Source: Hoyosella subflava DQS3-9A1
GTDB taxonomy: Bacteria; Actinomycetota; Actinomycetes; Mycobacteriales; Mycobacteriaceae
NCBI RefSeq assembly: GCF_000214175.1
Contig: NC_015564.1
Span: forward strand, 4,650,001 to 4,714,000
Reading direction: 5' to 3'
DNA length: 64,000 nucleotides
Below are positions 18,752-25,935 of the stretch, piece by piece. A program made the translations under genes and the position numbers. Position 1 is the stretch's first letter. Every line of letters begins with the position of its first letter. The notes under the pieces are model-generated. The model saw nothing but the letters and a program-made list of their open reading frames with translations, ran no database searches and was not told the origin of the DNA.

Positions 18752-19318
18752 TCAGCTAATCGCCTGCGGTGGCTCGTCCTCGTGATCCGTGAGGGCCAGC
18801 TGAAACCAGGCAACATCGTGCCACGCGCCGTTCTTCCATCCGATCCGCTTGTACACACCGACCTGCTCGAAGCCCATCGCCGTGTGAACGCCCACGCTGG
18901 CGTCGTTCGGAAGTGCCACGCCCGCTACCGCCGTGCGGTAGCCGCGGGCTGCCAGTCGCGTGAAGAGCTCGCGATAAAGCAGGCGGCCACCTCCCGTGCG
19001 GCGCCGCCCCATCTGCATGTAGATACTCACCTCGCACGACCATCGATAAGCAGCGCGCACCTTGTGCGAACCCCCATGTGCGTATCCGACCACGACGCCG
19101 TCATCTTCCAGGACAATCCACGCATACTCATCGCGGGCGCTCGCGATGCGCGCTGCCATGTCAGCAACGGATGGGGCCTCGGTCTCGAAAGAAACCGCCG
19201 TTTCGGTGACATATGGTGCGTAGATCGCAGCGCACGCTGCGGCGTCCGCAGCGGTGGCATCGCGGATCATCAACCTCGATATCCCCATGTCGTCAATATT
19301 TGCACGGACTGAGCTCAC
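18752..19318 (-). CDS. GNAT acetyltransferase, phosphinothricin acetyltransferase-like
   Basis: The protein is 188 aa. The start of the fold, IRDATAADAAACAAIYAPYV, followed by TAVSFETEAPS, is typical of the phosphinothricin/methionine sulphoximine N-acetyltransferase (PAT/YwnH) group. The acetyl-CoA motif appears as MQMGRRRTGGGRLLYRELF, and GFEQVGVYKRIGWKNGAWHDV is the usual C-terminal signature. The GTG at 19318 forms a GTGA overlap with the stop of the upstream hydrolase gene, so the pair is translationally coupled. The real substrate may be methionine sulphone or another amino acid analogue. Confidence 0.88.
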   Translation of the reverse strand: MSSVRANIDDMGISRLMIRDATAADAAACAAIYAPYVTETAVSFETEAPSVADMAARIASARDEYAWIVLEDDGVVVGYAHGGSHKVRAAYRWSCEVSIYMQMGRRRTGGGRLLYRELFTRLAARGYRTAVAGVALPNDASVGVHTAMGFEQVGVYKRIGWKNGAWHDVAWFQLALTDHEDEPPQAIS

Positions 19319-20199
19319 CGCTGCGCCGTCAAGACGTCACGAAGGGTGCGCGCGAACGCTTCTGGCTCTCCCGTCATGCCATACTCGCCACCGAGAAAAC
19401 CAGCGTGATGGCTGGGGAACACAGCTAGTTCGGTCCCAAGTCGATGGGCAAGCGCAGCGGCGGCACGCGCAGCGAACTCACCCGCGGATTCCTCACCAGC
19501 GGCCACGATGATCCTCGCGGGGTGGTTTGCTAGCGCATTGAAGTCAGGCTCATATCCGCAGCAGCCTCGAAGGTTCTGTCCCACAAGCGGATCGTCGCGG
19601 GCGCCGTCATCTTCCGTCGGCAAACCGAAGTCCGCGGCGCTGGGACTTGGCTCGTCCAGATACGACGGCGCAAGCTCGCCCTTCACGCCGGTCAGGGCGA
19701 TGAACTTCGCCATCGCAGGGCCACTGCCAGAGCGCTGATAGGTGCGGTAAATGTCCTCGCATACCGCCAGCACGACGTCGCTATCAGGCACCACAGTCGC
19801 GAGCGGCGGTTCGTGCGCAACGAGAGTGCGCACATCATCTGGATGTGCGGTAACCAGTGCGAGCGCATTCACAGCGCCGCCGCTACTCGCGAAGATATCC
19901 ACTGGTCCGACGCCCAGCTCAACAATCAGACGGTGCAAGTCGTCCGCGTGGGTTTCGGGCGTCAGTTCACCAGTTCCGTCTGTCCGGCGGCTCCGGCCGG
20001 TGCCCCTGGGGTCGTACGTCACAACGGCGCGTTCCTCGAAATGCGACGCGAGGGTACCGAAACCTGACGCGTCCATCGGTGAGCCTGCGAGTAGGAGCAC
20101 CCTGTCGGCAGCACCGCGTTCGGGCAGTTCGCCCCGGATGTCGTAGTGCAGCACTGCGCCGGAGACATCGAGGGTTTGGGTTATTGGTGCGCTGCTCAC
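19315..20199 (-). CDS. Alpha/beta hydrolase
   Basis: The protein is 294 aa with an alpha/beta-hydrolase fold: VLLLAGSPMDASGFGTLA (oxyanion-hole strand), YDPRGTGRSRR, the nucleophile elbow FASSGGAVNAL, and a C-terminal FPSHHAGFLGG with the probable catalytic histidine. The GTG at 20199 has GGAGG 8 nt upstream, better than TTG 20205. It is coupled to the downstream GNAT gene by a 4-bp overlap. The substrate cannot be inferred. Confidence 0.88.
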   Translation of the reverse strand: MSSAPITQTLDVSGAVLHYDIRGELPERGAADRVLLLAGSPMDASGFGTLASHFEERAVVTYDPRGTGRSRRTDGTGELTPETHADDLHRLIVELGVGPVDIFASSGGAVNALALVTAHPDDVRTLVAHEPPLATVVPDSDVVLAVCEDIYRTYQRSGSGPAMAKFIALTGVKGELAPSYLDEPSPSAADFGLPTEDDGARDDPLVGQNLRGCCGYEPDFNALANHPARIIVAAGEESAGEFAARAAAALAHRLGTELAVFPSHHAGFLGGEYGMTGEPEAFARTLRDVLTAQR

Positions 20200-20272
20200 G
20201 TTCAAGACCTCCGGTTCGGCTTCGGTGATGTCATGTAGACCAGGGGATCACACAGATCTCATCGCTCCCTGG

Positions 20273-21499
20273 TCACAGTGCCTTCGCCTTTGCCAGGAGC
20301 ACGGCGCGCTGGCGCTCATTGGTCACTTGTTCTGCCGCCGTCGTGAGTTCGGCGCGTGCCTCGCTGATGCGACCCAGTTTCGCCAGCAATTCCCCGCGCA
20401 CGCTCGGCAGCAGGTGCGAGCCGCGCAGCGCGCCGCCAGCGGAGAGCCGATCAACAATCTCCAGCGCCGCTAAAGGCCCCGAGGTCATCGAGACCGCGAC
20501 TGCACGGTTGAGTTCGACAACTGGATTCTTTGTGAGCTCTCCCAGTGCCTCGTATAGCAGCACAATCCGATCCCAATCGGTGGCCTCAACACTCGCCGCG
20601 TGGGCGTGGCATTGCGCAATCCCCGCTTGCAGTGCGTAGTTGGCGCGCCCCCTGTGGAGCGCATCCGCTCGGGCGAGGGCCGCATCTCCGCGAGCGATCT
20701 GACCATGATCCCATCGAGCCCGGTCCTGGTCGGCGAGCAAAACTGGTGATCCGTCCGGCGCTATGCGCGCCGCGAACCGTGCAGCCTGGAACTCCATGAG
20801 TGCGACGAGTCCATGTACCTCCGGTTCTCCGGGCGCAAGCTCCGCAACAATACGCCCGAGACGCAACGCCTCGTTGGCGAGATCCGTGCGAATCCAGCGG
20901 TCGCCCGATGTCGCGGCATAACCCTCAGTGAAGATCAGATAAATTACGCTCAGCACTCCACTCAAGCGAGTGGACCATTCCTCAGGTTCGGGCACCTCGA
21001 ACGGCACTCGAGCGGCCGTGAGAGTCTTCTTTGCCCGCACAATCCGCTGCTGCATCGTCGGCACTCCGACTAGGAACATCCGCGCGATTTCCTCGCTGGC
21101 CAGGCCACCGACTATGCGGAGGGTCATCGCCACCTGAGCGTCCCGGCCGAGCACCGGATGGCACGCAGTGAAGATGAGCCGCAGCACGTCATCATCAATC
21201 GGTTCCCACTCGCCGCTGATGTGCGCTTCAAGGTCACGAGCGATCGTGCGGTAGCGCTCGTCAAGCCGCTCACGCCGACGCCAACTGTCGATTGCCTTGC
21301 GTTTCGCTACAGCGGTGAGCCAAGCCCCGGCATTTCGGGGCACACCCGACTCAGGCCACTGGACCAGCGCGTCGGCCACGGCTTCCTGCGCGAGGTCCTC
21401 AGCGAGACTGACATCTCCGACCATCCGCGCGAGTACGGCGACCACTCGCGCCCCCTCGATGCGCCAGATCGCATCGAGGGTTCGGCGGATATCAGTCAT
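20273..21499 (-). CDS. ECF RNA polymerase sigma factor, ECF42 group
   Basis: The protein is 408 aa. The N-terminal third holds sigma region 2 (LAEDLAQEAVADALVQWPESG) and region 4 (LRIVGGLASEEIARMFLVGVPTMQQRIVRAKK). A roughly 230-residue helical C-terminal extension (DUF6596 type) begins near FEVPEPEEW and ends with TPR-like segments. This architecture, plus the directly upstream DGPF/YCII gene, defines the ECF42 group, which has no classical anti-sigma factor and whose extension controls activity. The ATG at 21499 lies 16 nt after the YCII stop. A promoter matching the ECF42 type sits upstream of the pair, so the operon is probably autoregulated. Confidence 0.93.
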   Translation of the reverse strand: MTDIRRTLDAIWRIEGARVVAVLARMVGDVSLAEDLAQEAVADALVQWPESGVPRNAGAWLTAVAKRKAIDSWRRRERLDERYRTIARDLEAHISGEWEPIDDDVLRLIFTACHPVLGRDAQVAMTLRIVGGLASEEIARMFLVGVPTMQQRIVRAKKTLTAARVPFEVPEPEEWSTRLSGVLSVIYLIFTEGYAATSGDRWIRTDLANEALRLGRIVAELAPGEPEVHGLVALMEFQAARFAARIAPDGSPVLLADQDRARWDHGQIARGDAALARADALHRGRANYALQAGIAQCHAHAASVEATDWDRIVLLYEALGELTKNPVVELNRAVAVSMTSGPLAALEIVDRLSAGGALRGSHLLPSVRGELLAKLGRISEARAELTTAAEQVTNERQRAVLLAKAKAL

Positions 21500-21515
21500 C
21501 TCGCAGCTCGCTTCA

Positions 21516-21938
21516 TCAGTTGGTGCCGAGTTCTTCCCGCCATCCAGCTTCTTTCTGGACGTACTCATTGTCGGAGAAGTCTTCGAAATCGCTTTCATCC
21601 GTGACGCGACGGACCTCGAGTTTCGACCCGGGGCCCAACGGGCAGCGTTTGGCCCATTCCACAGCCTCTTCCTTCGACGATGCCCGAATGAGCCAGAAAC
21701 CGTTGAAGAGTTCGTGCGTTTCACCGTACGGACCGTCAGTCACGATGGGTTCCTCAGCGGAGAAGTCAACGACGAAACCTTCTTCAGCCCCGGAAAGCCC
21801 CTCACCACCAAGCAGCACTCCTGCCTTCATCATGGATTCGTTGTAGGCGCCCATCGCGTTGATGATCTCTTCGAACGGCATGTCCTTCGACGCTTCGATA
21901 GCCGCATCGGTGGATCGCATGATCAGCATGTACTTCAT
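21516..21938 (-). CDS. YCII-related DGPF-domain protein
   Basis: The protein is 140 aa, beginning MKYMLIMRSTDAA and carrying the DGPYGE motif and the helix SSKEEAVEWAKRCP, typical of DGPF/YCII proteins encoded with ECF42 sigma factors. YCII folds resemble dimeric ferredoxin-like enzymes with a catalytic His-Asp pair in some members, but the DGPF group has no known reaction. AAGGGA precedes the ATG at 21938. It is the first gene of the operon with the ECF42 sigma factor. Confidence 0.92.
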   Translation of the reverse strand: MKYMLIMRSTDAAIEASKDMPFEEIINAMGAYNESMMKAGVLLGGEGLSGAEEGFVVDFSAEEPIVTDGPYGETHELFNGFWLIRASSKEEAVEWAKRCPLGPGSKLEVRRVTDESDFEDFSDNEYVQKEAGWREELGTN

Positions 21939-21989
21939 CGTCGTTCCCTTTGCTCTCTGAGGTGCCCTCGTGGCTCCTTCTACTCTGAC

Positions 21990-22016
21990 GTCGACTGGGA
22001 AACGAGTGGATCGACA
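21990..22016 (-). promoter_or_regulatory. Candidate ECF42-type promoter of the YCII-sigma operon
   Basis: On the minus strand TGTCGA (22016-22011) is followed after exactly 17 nt by CGAC (21993-21990), 52 nt upstream of the YCII start. ECF42 promoters are reported, to my knowledge, with a TGTCGA -35 and a CG(A/T)C -10. The match and position suggest autoregulation. Confidence 0.7.
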
Positions 22017-22057
22017 TTCCCGCAAAATTTCTTCAAAATTTGCCGGCCGGTGCTCAA

Positions 22058-22738
22058 TCACAGCAAATGCTGGTAGTTCATCGCTGCATCGGCCAGTAGT
22101 GCCGTGCCCGCAACCAGAAACACGACACGTACCGCTCGTGGTCCGTAGCGAGTCACGAAACGAATGACCGCCAGGTACCGACGTCGGGCGGCGGTTGTTG
22201 AACGAGTCGCCATGATGAGGACAACAGCTGGCGGAATCAGAGCGACCAGGCAGTACACGACAACGATGAGTGGCCACCACCCCGGCAGCGGCTGGTGAGC
22301 CACAATCATGCCTAATCCCGCAAGGTACGGAACCGCCGTGGGGGCTTGAGCCATACCGATCGCGACACCGACGCCGAGGAGGAGTAAGGGGTTCCGGCGA
22401 AGCCGAGCCGTCCATTCCGGGGGCTGCTTTCGTTCCGAAGCCGGGAGCAGCGCAATGACGATCAGTACGACGCCCACCAATAACTCGGCCCAGTAGCGCA
22501 TCGTTGGGGTGAAGCTGACCTCAAAGTGGTCAGCCAGGAAGCTCACGCCCAGCACAGTCAGAAGACCAAAGGCAGTAGTGACCATGAAAACGCCGAGCAG
22601 AAAACCGACCCCACCTGGGACTGGCGACCTGCGGGCGAGGCGTGCATCGTAGACGATCGCAGCGGTCGCCCCCACTAACAGAACGTCAAGGGAATCAAGG
22701 AGCGAAAACCCCAGTAGCGCCAGCAACAGCGTCGTCAT
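22058..22738 (-). CDS. GAP/Sap-family membrane protein
   Basis: The protein is 226 aa with six hydrophobic segments and a short basic loop (about residues 105-115) in the middle. It resembles the GAP family (sulfolipid-1-addressing protein Sap and GPL-addressing proteins of mycobacteria), a LysE-like group linked to export of surface glycolipids. The opening GFSLLDSLDVLLVGATAAIVYDARLARR and the GMAQAPTAVPYLAGL block are typical. It is divergent from ldh with 44 bp between starts. No glycolipid biosynthesis gene is nearby, so the substrate is open. Confidence 0.8.
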   Translation of the reverse strand: MTTLLLALLGFSLLDSLDVLLVGATAAIVYDARLARRSPVPGGVGFLLGVFMVTTAFGLLTVLGVSFLADHFEVSFTPTMRYWAELLVGVVLIVIALLPASERKQPPEWTARLRRNPLLLLGVGVAIGMAQAPTAVPYLAGLGMIVAHQPLPGWWPLIVVVYCLVALIPPAVVLIMATRSTTAARRRYLAVIRFVTRYGPRAVRVVFLVAGTALLADAAMNYQHLL

Positions 22739-22782
22739 CAGGTTGCCAGCCTACCCCGGGCGCGTATCTCGCTTCAGTGAGA

Positions 22783-23760
22783 ATGACTGAGACAATGATC
22801 TTCATGGGCGTGGTGGAGAATTCGAAACTAGCGATTGTCGGCGCAGGCAGCGTCGGGGCGAGCCTTGCCTATGCGGCGCTGATCCGCGGTTCGGCACGAC
22901 ACGTCGCGCTGTACGACATCAATGAGGCGAAGGTAGATGCGGAGGTGCTGGACCTCGCGCATGGCACCCAGTTCACCGGCGTGAGCGACATCGTGGGTTC
23001 CAAGGACCTCATCGCCGTCGAAGGCGCGCACGTCGTGGTCATCACCGCGGGCGCGAAGCAGCATCCCGGACAGACCCGGCTGGACCTCGCCGCAACGAAC
23101 GTCCGTCTGCTCGAGCAACTCATGCCTGACCTTGTTCAGCATGCGCCCGAGGCGTTCTACGTACTCGTGACGAATCCGTGCGACGTGCTCACGGTGGCCG
23201 CGCACCGCATGTCCGAGCTCCCCCCGCACCGGGTGTTCTCATCTGGGACGGTCCTCGACACGTCACGCTTACGCAGACTGCTCGCCGACCGTGCCGGAAT
23301 CTCAACCGCCAGCGTGCACGCCTACATTGCGGGTGAGCACGGTGACACCGGATTCCCAGTGTGGTCAAACGCAAGAATCGGGTCAGTTCCCATCCTCGAT
23401 TGGCGCAGCCCGGAAAGCGTCCCACCGTTCGCCGCTGAGGAACTCGATCGCATCGCGATTGATGTCCGTGACGCGGCATACAAGGTGATTAAGGGAAAAG
23501 GCGCAACGAACTACGCAATCGGTCTCGCGGGGGCACGCATCGTCGAAGCCCTCCTCGGGGACGAGCACGCAATCATGCCGGTGAGTACGGTCCTGGGCGG
23601 CTTGTACGGCGTCGATGGCATTGCGCTGTCAGTGCCATCCGTAGTCAGCGCATCAGGCGCCGTCCCAGTCACCGAAACACCCTTCGCAGCAGATGAACTC
23701 ACGCTGCTCCACCGCTCCGCCGACACTCTAGCGGCATCTCTTCGGACGCTTGGTCTCTAG
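22783..23760 (+). CDS. ldh: L-lactate dehydrogenase
   Basis: The protein is 325 aa. It has the NAD-binding motif IVGAGSVGASLAY (about 18-30), GAKQHPGQTR (substrate loop with Gln93 rather than the Arg of malate dehydrogenases), VTNPCDVLT, and the active-site GEHGDTG with His186. It interconverts pyruvate and L-lactate with NADH. The start is uncertain: ATG 22783, 22795 and 22804 are all in frame with weak ribosome binding sites; 22804 would give the usual roughly 318 aa. Its stop overlaps the stop of the convergent thioesterase gene by 4 bp. Confidence 0.92.
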   Translation: MTETMIFMGVVENSKLAIVGAGSVGASLAYAALIRGSARHVALYDINEAKVDAEVLDLAHGTQFTGVSDIVGSKDLIAVEGAHVVVITAGAKQHPGQTRLDLAATNVRLLEQLMPDLVQHAPEAFYVLVTNPCDVLTVAAHRMSELPPHRVFSSGTVLDTSRLRRLLADRAGISTASVHAYIAGEHGDTGFPVWSNARIGSVPILDWRSPESVPPFAAEELDRIAIDVRDAAYKVIKGKGATNYAIGLAGARIVEALLGDEHAIMPVSTVLGGLYGVDGIALSVPSVVSASGAVPVTETPFAADELTLLHRSADTLAASLRTLGL

Positions 23761-24200
23761 CGTTCCCCAGAGGTTGCCCATACGGTGCCCTGCGCAATTG
23801 CGCAGAGTGTGACGGTCCCGTCTGGCTGGATCGCTTCGATGGATGCGGTCGCGACCGCCTGTTTCCGGGTGTGGTGGGCCACGGTGGCTGTAGCGCGAAG
23901 CGTGCCGATACGTGCAGGGCGCAAATAGTTGACCGTCATTCCGGCTGTCACCACATTCGGCCCCAGCACGCTTCCAGCCGCGAACGTGAGGACATTGTCT
24001 GCCGCGTACGCCAGCACACCGCCATGGACGAGGCCGTACTGCTGAAGATGCCTGTGTTCAATATCTATCTCCAGAACAGCGGCACCCTCACCGAACGCCG
24101 TGATTCTGGCACCGATCTGTCCATTGAAGGGCTGCGCCGCCAGGACCTTTTGAGCGAGTGCGAGTGAGTCGGAAGCAACCGACGTGTTGGCGATCCTCAT
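23757..24200 (-). CDS. PaaI-type hotdog thioesterase
   Basis: The protein is 147 aa with a hotdog fold. LVHGGVLAYAADNVLTFAAGS is the typical PaaI segment with the HGG motif, followed by VVTAGMTVNYLRPA. It would hydrolyse acyl- or aryl-CoA thioesters. It starts 55 bp from the divergent TetR regulator, and the spacer carries two copies of a TAGAGA-centred palindrome, so TetR probably represses it. TTG 24209 is an alternative start. No clear ribosome binding site is visible. Confidence 0.9.
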   Translation of the reverse strand: MRIANTSVASDSLALAQKVLAAQPFNGQIGARITAFGEGAAVLEIDIEHRHLQQYGLVHGGVLAYAADNVLTFAAGSVLGPNVVTAGMTVNYLRPARIGTLRATATVAHHTRKQAVATASIEAIQPDGTVTLCAIAQGTVWATSGER

Positions 24201-24210
24201 AACTACCAAA

Positions 24211-24250
24211 ATAGAGACTTATCTCTATAACGGCTAGAGACTATCCTCTA
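24211..24250. promoter_or_regulatory. Double TetR operator between thioesterase and tetR
   Basis: Site 1 (24211-24228) is a perfect dyad with arms ATAGAGA and TCTCTAT around CTTA. Site 2 (24235-24250) has arms TAGAG and CTCTA. The sites are 23 bp apart and fill most of the divergent spacer. Site 2 contains TATCCT (24242-24247), a -10-like hexamer ending 7 nt before the tetR ATG. Confidence 0.8.
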
Positions 24251-24254
24251 AAAT

Positions 24255-24836
24255 ATGGGCCGACACTCAGTGCACACCGCACAGACATTGATCGAAGCGG
24301 CAATAACGTTGTTCGCCCGTGGTGGAGCACGCGAGGTAACCATGGCGGCGATCGCGCGTATGACCGGCGCGCCAAGCGGCTCGGTGTACCACCGCTTTCC
24401 AGATCGGCCGTCGCTGCTCTCGGCAGTGTGGCGTCACACGGCCCGCGATTTTGAAGCAGGCTACCGCGACCAGCTCGGTTCGGACCCCTCGCCCGACGCC
24501 GCCATCACCGTAGCCGTCTGGTGTGTCGAGTGGTGCCGCATCCATCCAGAGCGCGCGGCGGTGCTGCATTCCGGGATGCGGGCGTTCTCACCCGAGACCT
24601 GGTCAGCCGACCAGATTGCGGCCAACCAGGCCGAGGAATGCGCACGTGACCGCGAGTTCGCAACGGTCGTCGCCGCAATCGCAGAACGATCCGGGCACCG
24701 CCGTGACGAGGTTGCCTTCGCGATGCTCGGCCTGCCACTCGCCATCGTCGGCAGCCACCTGCAGTCGGGAGATTCTGTGCCACATAGAGCGAGCGACCTC
24801 GTTCGCCGTATCGCCAGCCGCCTTTTGCTCAGCTAA
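24255..24836 (+). CDS. TetR-family regulator
   Basis: The protein is 193 aa. Its N-terminal helix-turn-helix is HTAQTLIEAAITLFARGGAREVTMAAIARMTGAPSGSVYHRFPDRPSLLSAVWR. The ligand domain is unassigned. The ATG is 5 nt after the second operator repeat, with a TATCCT hexamer 7 nt upstream, so a leaderless transcript is likely. It probably represses itself and the divergent PaaI-type thioesterase, with an acyl-CoA or aromatic ligand as a plausible effector (inference). Confidence 0.92.
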   Translation: MGRHSVHTAQTLIEAAITLFARGGAREVTMAAIARMTGAPSGSVYHRFPDRPSLLSAVWRHTARDFEAGYRDQLGSDPSPDAAITVAVWCVEWCRIHPERAAVLHSGMRAFSPETWSADQIAANQAEECARDREFATVVAAIAERSGHRRDEVAFAMLGLPLAIVGSHLQSGDSVPHRASDLVRRIASRLLLS

Positions 24837-24868
24837 CACATTCCGCGGCAAGGCCTGCTGGTTCCAAC

Positions 24869-25411
24869 TCAGGCTGCGTCTGATGTTGCCCACCGGCGCT
24901 CATAGCCGGCTAGCCGCGCGATGAGTGCCAGAGTTCCCAGCGCGACACGCTGAATCCACACCGGAATCCCGGCAATGTAACCGTCCTGGTAGTCCCACAG
25001 CAGCGATAGTGCCAGCGGGTCGCGTGGCACGCCAGAACGTGTGGTCTTCCCTGTGACGTCCAGGTTTCGCCAGAGGGTGAACATCTCCCAATGACGAAGC
25101 GGTGGGCGAATTTCGTGCTCAATGACTGTGCCGGCGGATTCGTTCCAGAACTCGTGGACAGCGCGCGCGGGGGCACTCACCGTGGTTCCCGGAGTTGCAA
25201 CCGTCTCAGTTCCTTCGATGCGGAACCGCAACTTGCCCTCCCGGACAGTCCAGCGCTCACCGAGAACAGGGTGCCAGTGGGGACCAGCCTGCCGGCCACA
25301 TTGTGGCAGTTGATGTTCGAGCCGCAGATAGTCGCCTTCACCATCGGAGCCCTCCGCAAGCAGCCGGATCCGATGACCGCTACGAAAAACGAGTTCGGGC
25401 CGCTGTTCCAT
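24869..25411 (-). CDS. Cupin-domain protein
   Basis: The protein is 180 aa. Residues 1-110 form a cupin barrel: LEHQLPQCGRQAGPHWHPVLGERWTV gives the HxH...E metal-binding motif 1, and PARAVHEFWNESAGT gives motif 2 with the last histidine. The remaining helical tail includes a hydrophobic stretch (IPVWIQRVALGTLALIARLAG) that may contact the membrane. It is divergent from a MarR regulator whose start is 30 bp away, with a palindrome between, so it is a likely target of that regulator. Reaction unknown. Confidence 0.88.
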   Translation of the reverse strand: MEQRPELVFRSGHRIRLLAEGSDGEGDYLRLEHQLPQCGRQAGPHWHPVLGERWTVREGKLRFRIEGTETVATPGTTVSAPARAVHEFWNESAGTVIEHEIRPPLRHWEMFTLWRNLDVTGKTTRSGVPRDPLALSLLWDYQDGYIAGIPVWIQRVALGTLALIARLAGYERRWATSDAA

Positions 25412-25424
25412 CCTTCAAGATATA

Positions 25425-25435
25425 AAGGTAACCTT
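25425..25435. promoter_or_regulatory. Palindromic operator between cupin and marR genes
   Basis: AAGGT-A-ACCTT is a perfect 11-bp dyad, extended imperfectly to ATAAAGGT...ACCTTCGTAT (25422-25440). It lies in the 30-bp divergent spacer, 6 bp before the marR GTG and 13 bp before the cupin ATG. It overlaps a TATAAA -10-like hexamer (25421-25426), a good repressor site. Confidence 0.65.
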
Positions 25436-25441
25436 CGTATT

Positions 25442-25924
25442 GTGTCAATAGCTACACCCGATGCATCGTTGCTGAAGCTGCTCACACTCGCGTCGCGGGC
25501 CGTTGAGCGTGAACTGAACCGTGAGCTGCGCGCGGTGCTCGACGACAGTTTGCGGCCCGCGCATTTCGCCGTATTCCGATATTTCGACTCCGCTCGGATG
25601 GAAGAAGCGGACAGTGAAAGCAGCCAGCCGGGCGTGCGCGTCACAGAACTTGCGGACGCCGCCGGGATGACACAGCAGTCGATGGGTGAGCTGGTGACGC
25701 ATCTAGAGCAGTGCGGCCTCGTTGAACGCCGGGTCGCTAGAGCCGATCGTCGTGCTCGTCTCGTAACCCTTACCGACGCCGGACGCGAGGCGCTAGCGAT
25801 CGCACGTAGGTGCACGACCCGAATCGATGAGGTGATACGCGACCATATTGGCGCGCGTGCATTTGCTGAGCTTCGCACCCAGCTCGCTAGCGTCTACGAC
25901 TTGTACCCGCAGAGCGAGCATTGA
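25442..25924 (+). CDS. MarR-family regulator
   Basis: The protein is 160 aa. It has a MarR winged helix: RVTELADAAGMTQQSMGELVTHLEQCGLVERRVARADRRARLVTLTDAGRE, flanked by dimerisation helices. It begins with GTG 25442; the frame is open further upstream, but that region is the divergent cupin gene. A palindrome abuts the start. It probably controls the cupin gene and itself. It ends 11 bp from the stop of dnaB on the other strand. Confidence 0.88.
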   Translation: MSIATPDASLLKLLTLASRAVERELNRELRAVLDDSLRPAHFAVFRYFDSARMEEADSESSQPGVRVTELADAAGMTQQSMGELVTHLEQCGLVERRVARADRRARLVTLTDAGREALAIARRCTTRIDEVIRDHIGARAFAELRTQLASVYDLYPQSEH

Positions 25925-25935
25925 GAGAAGCTGCT

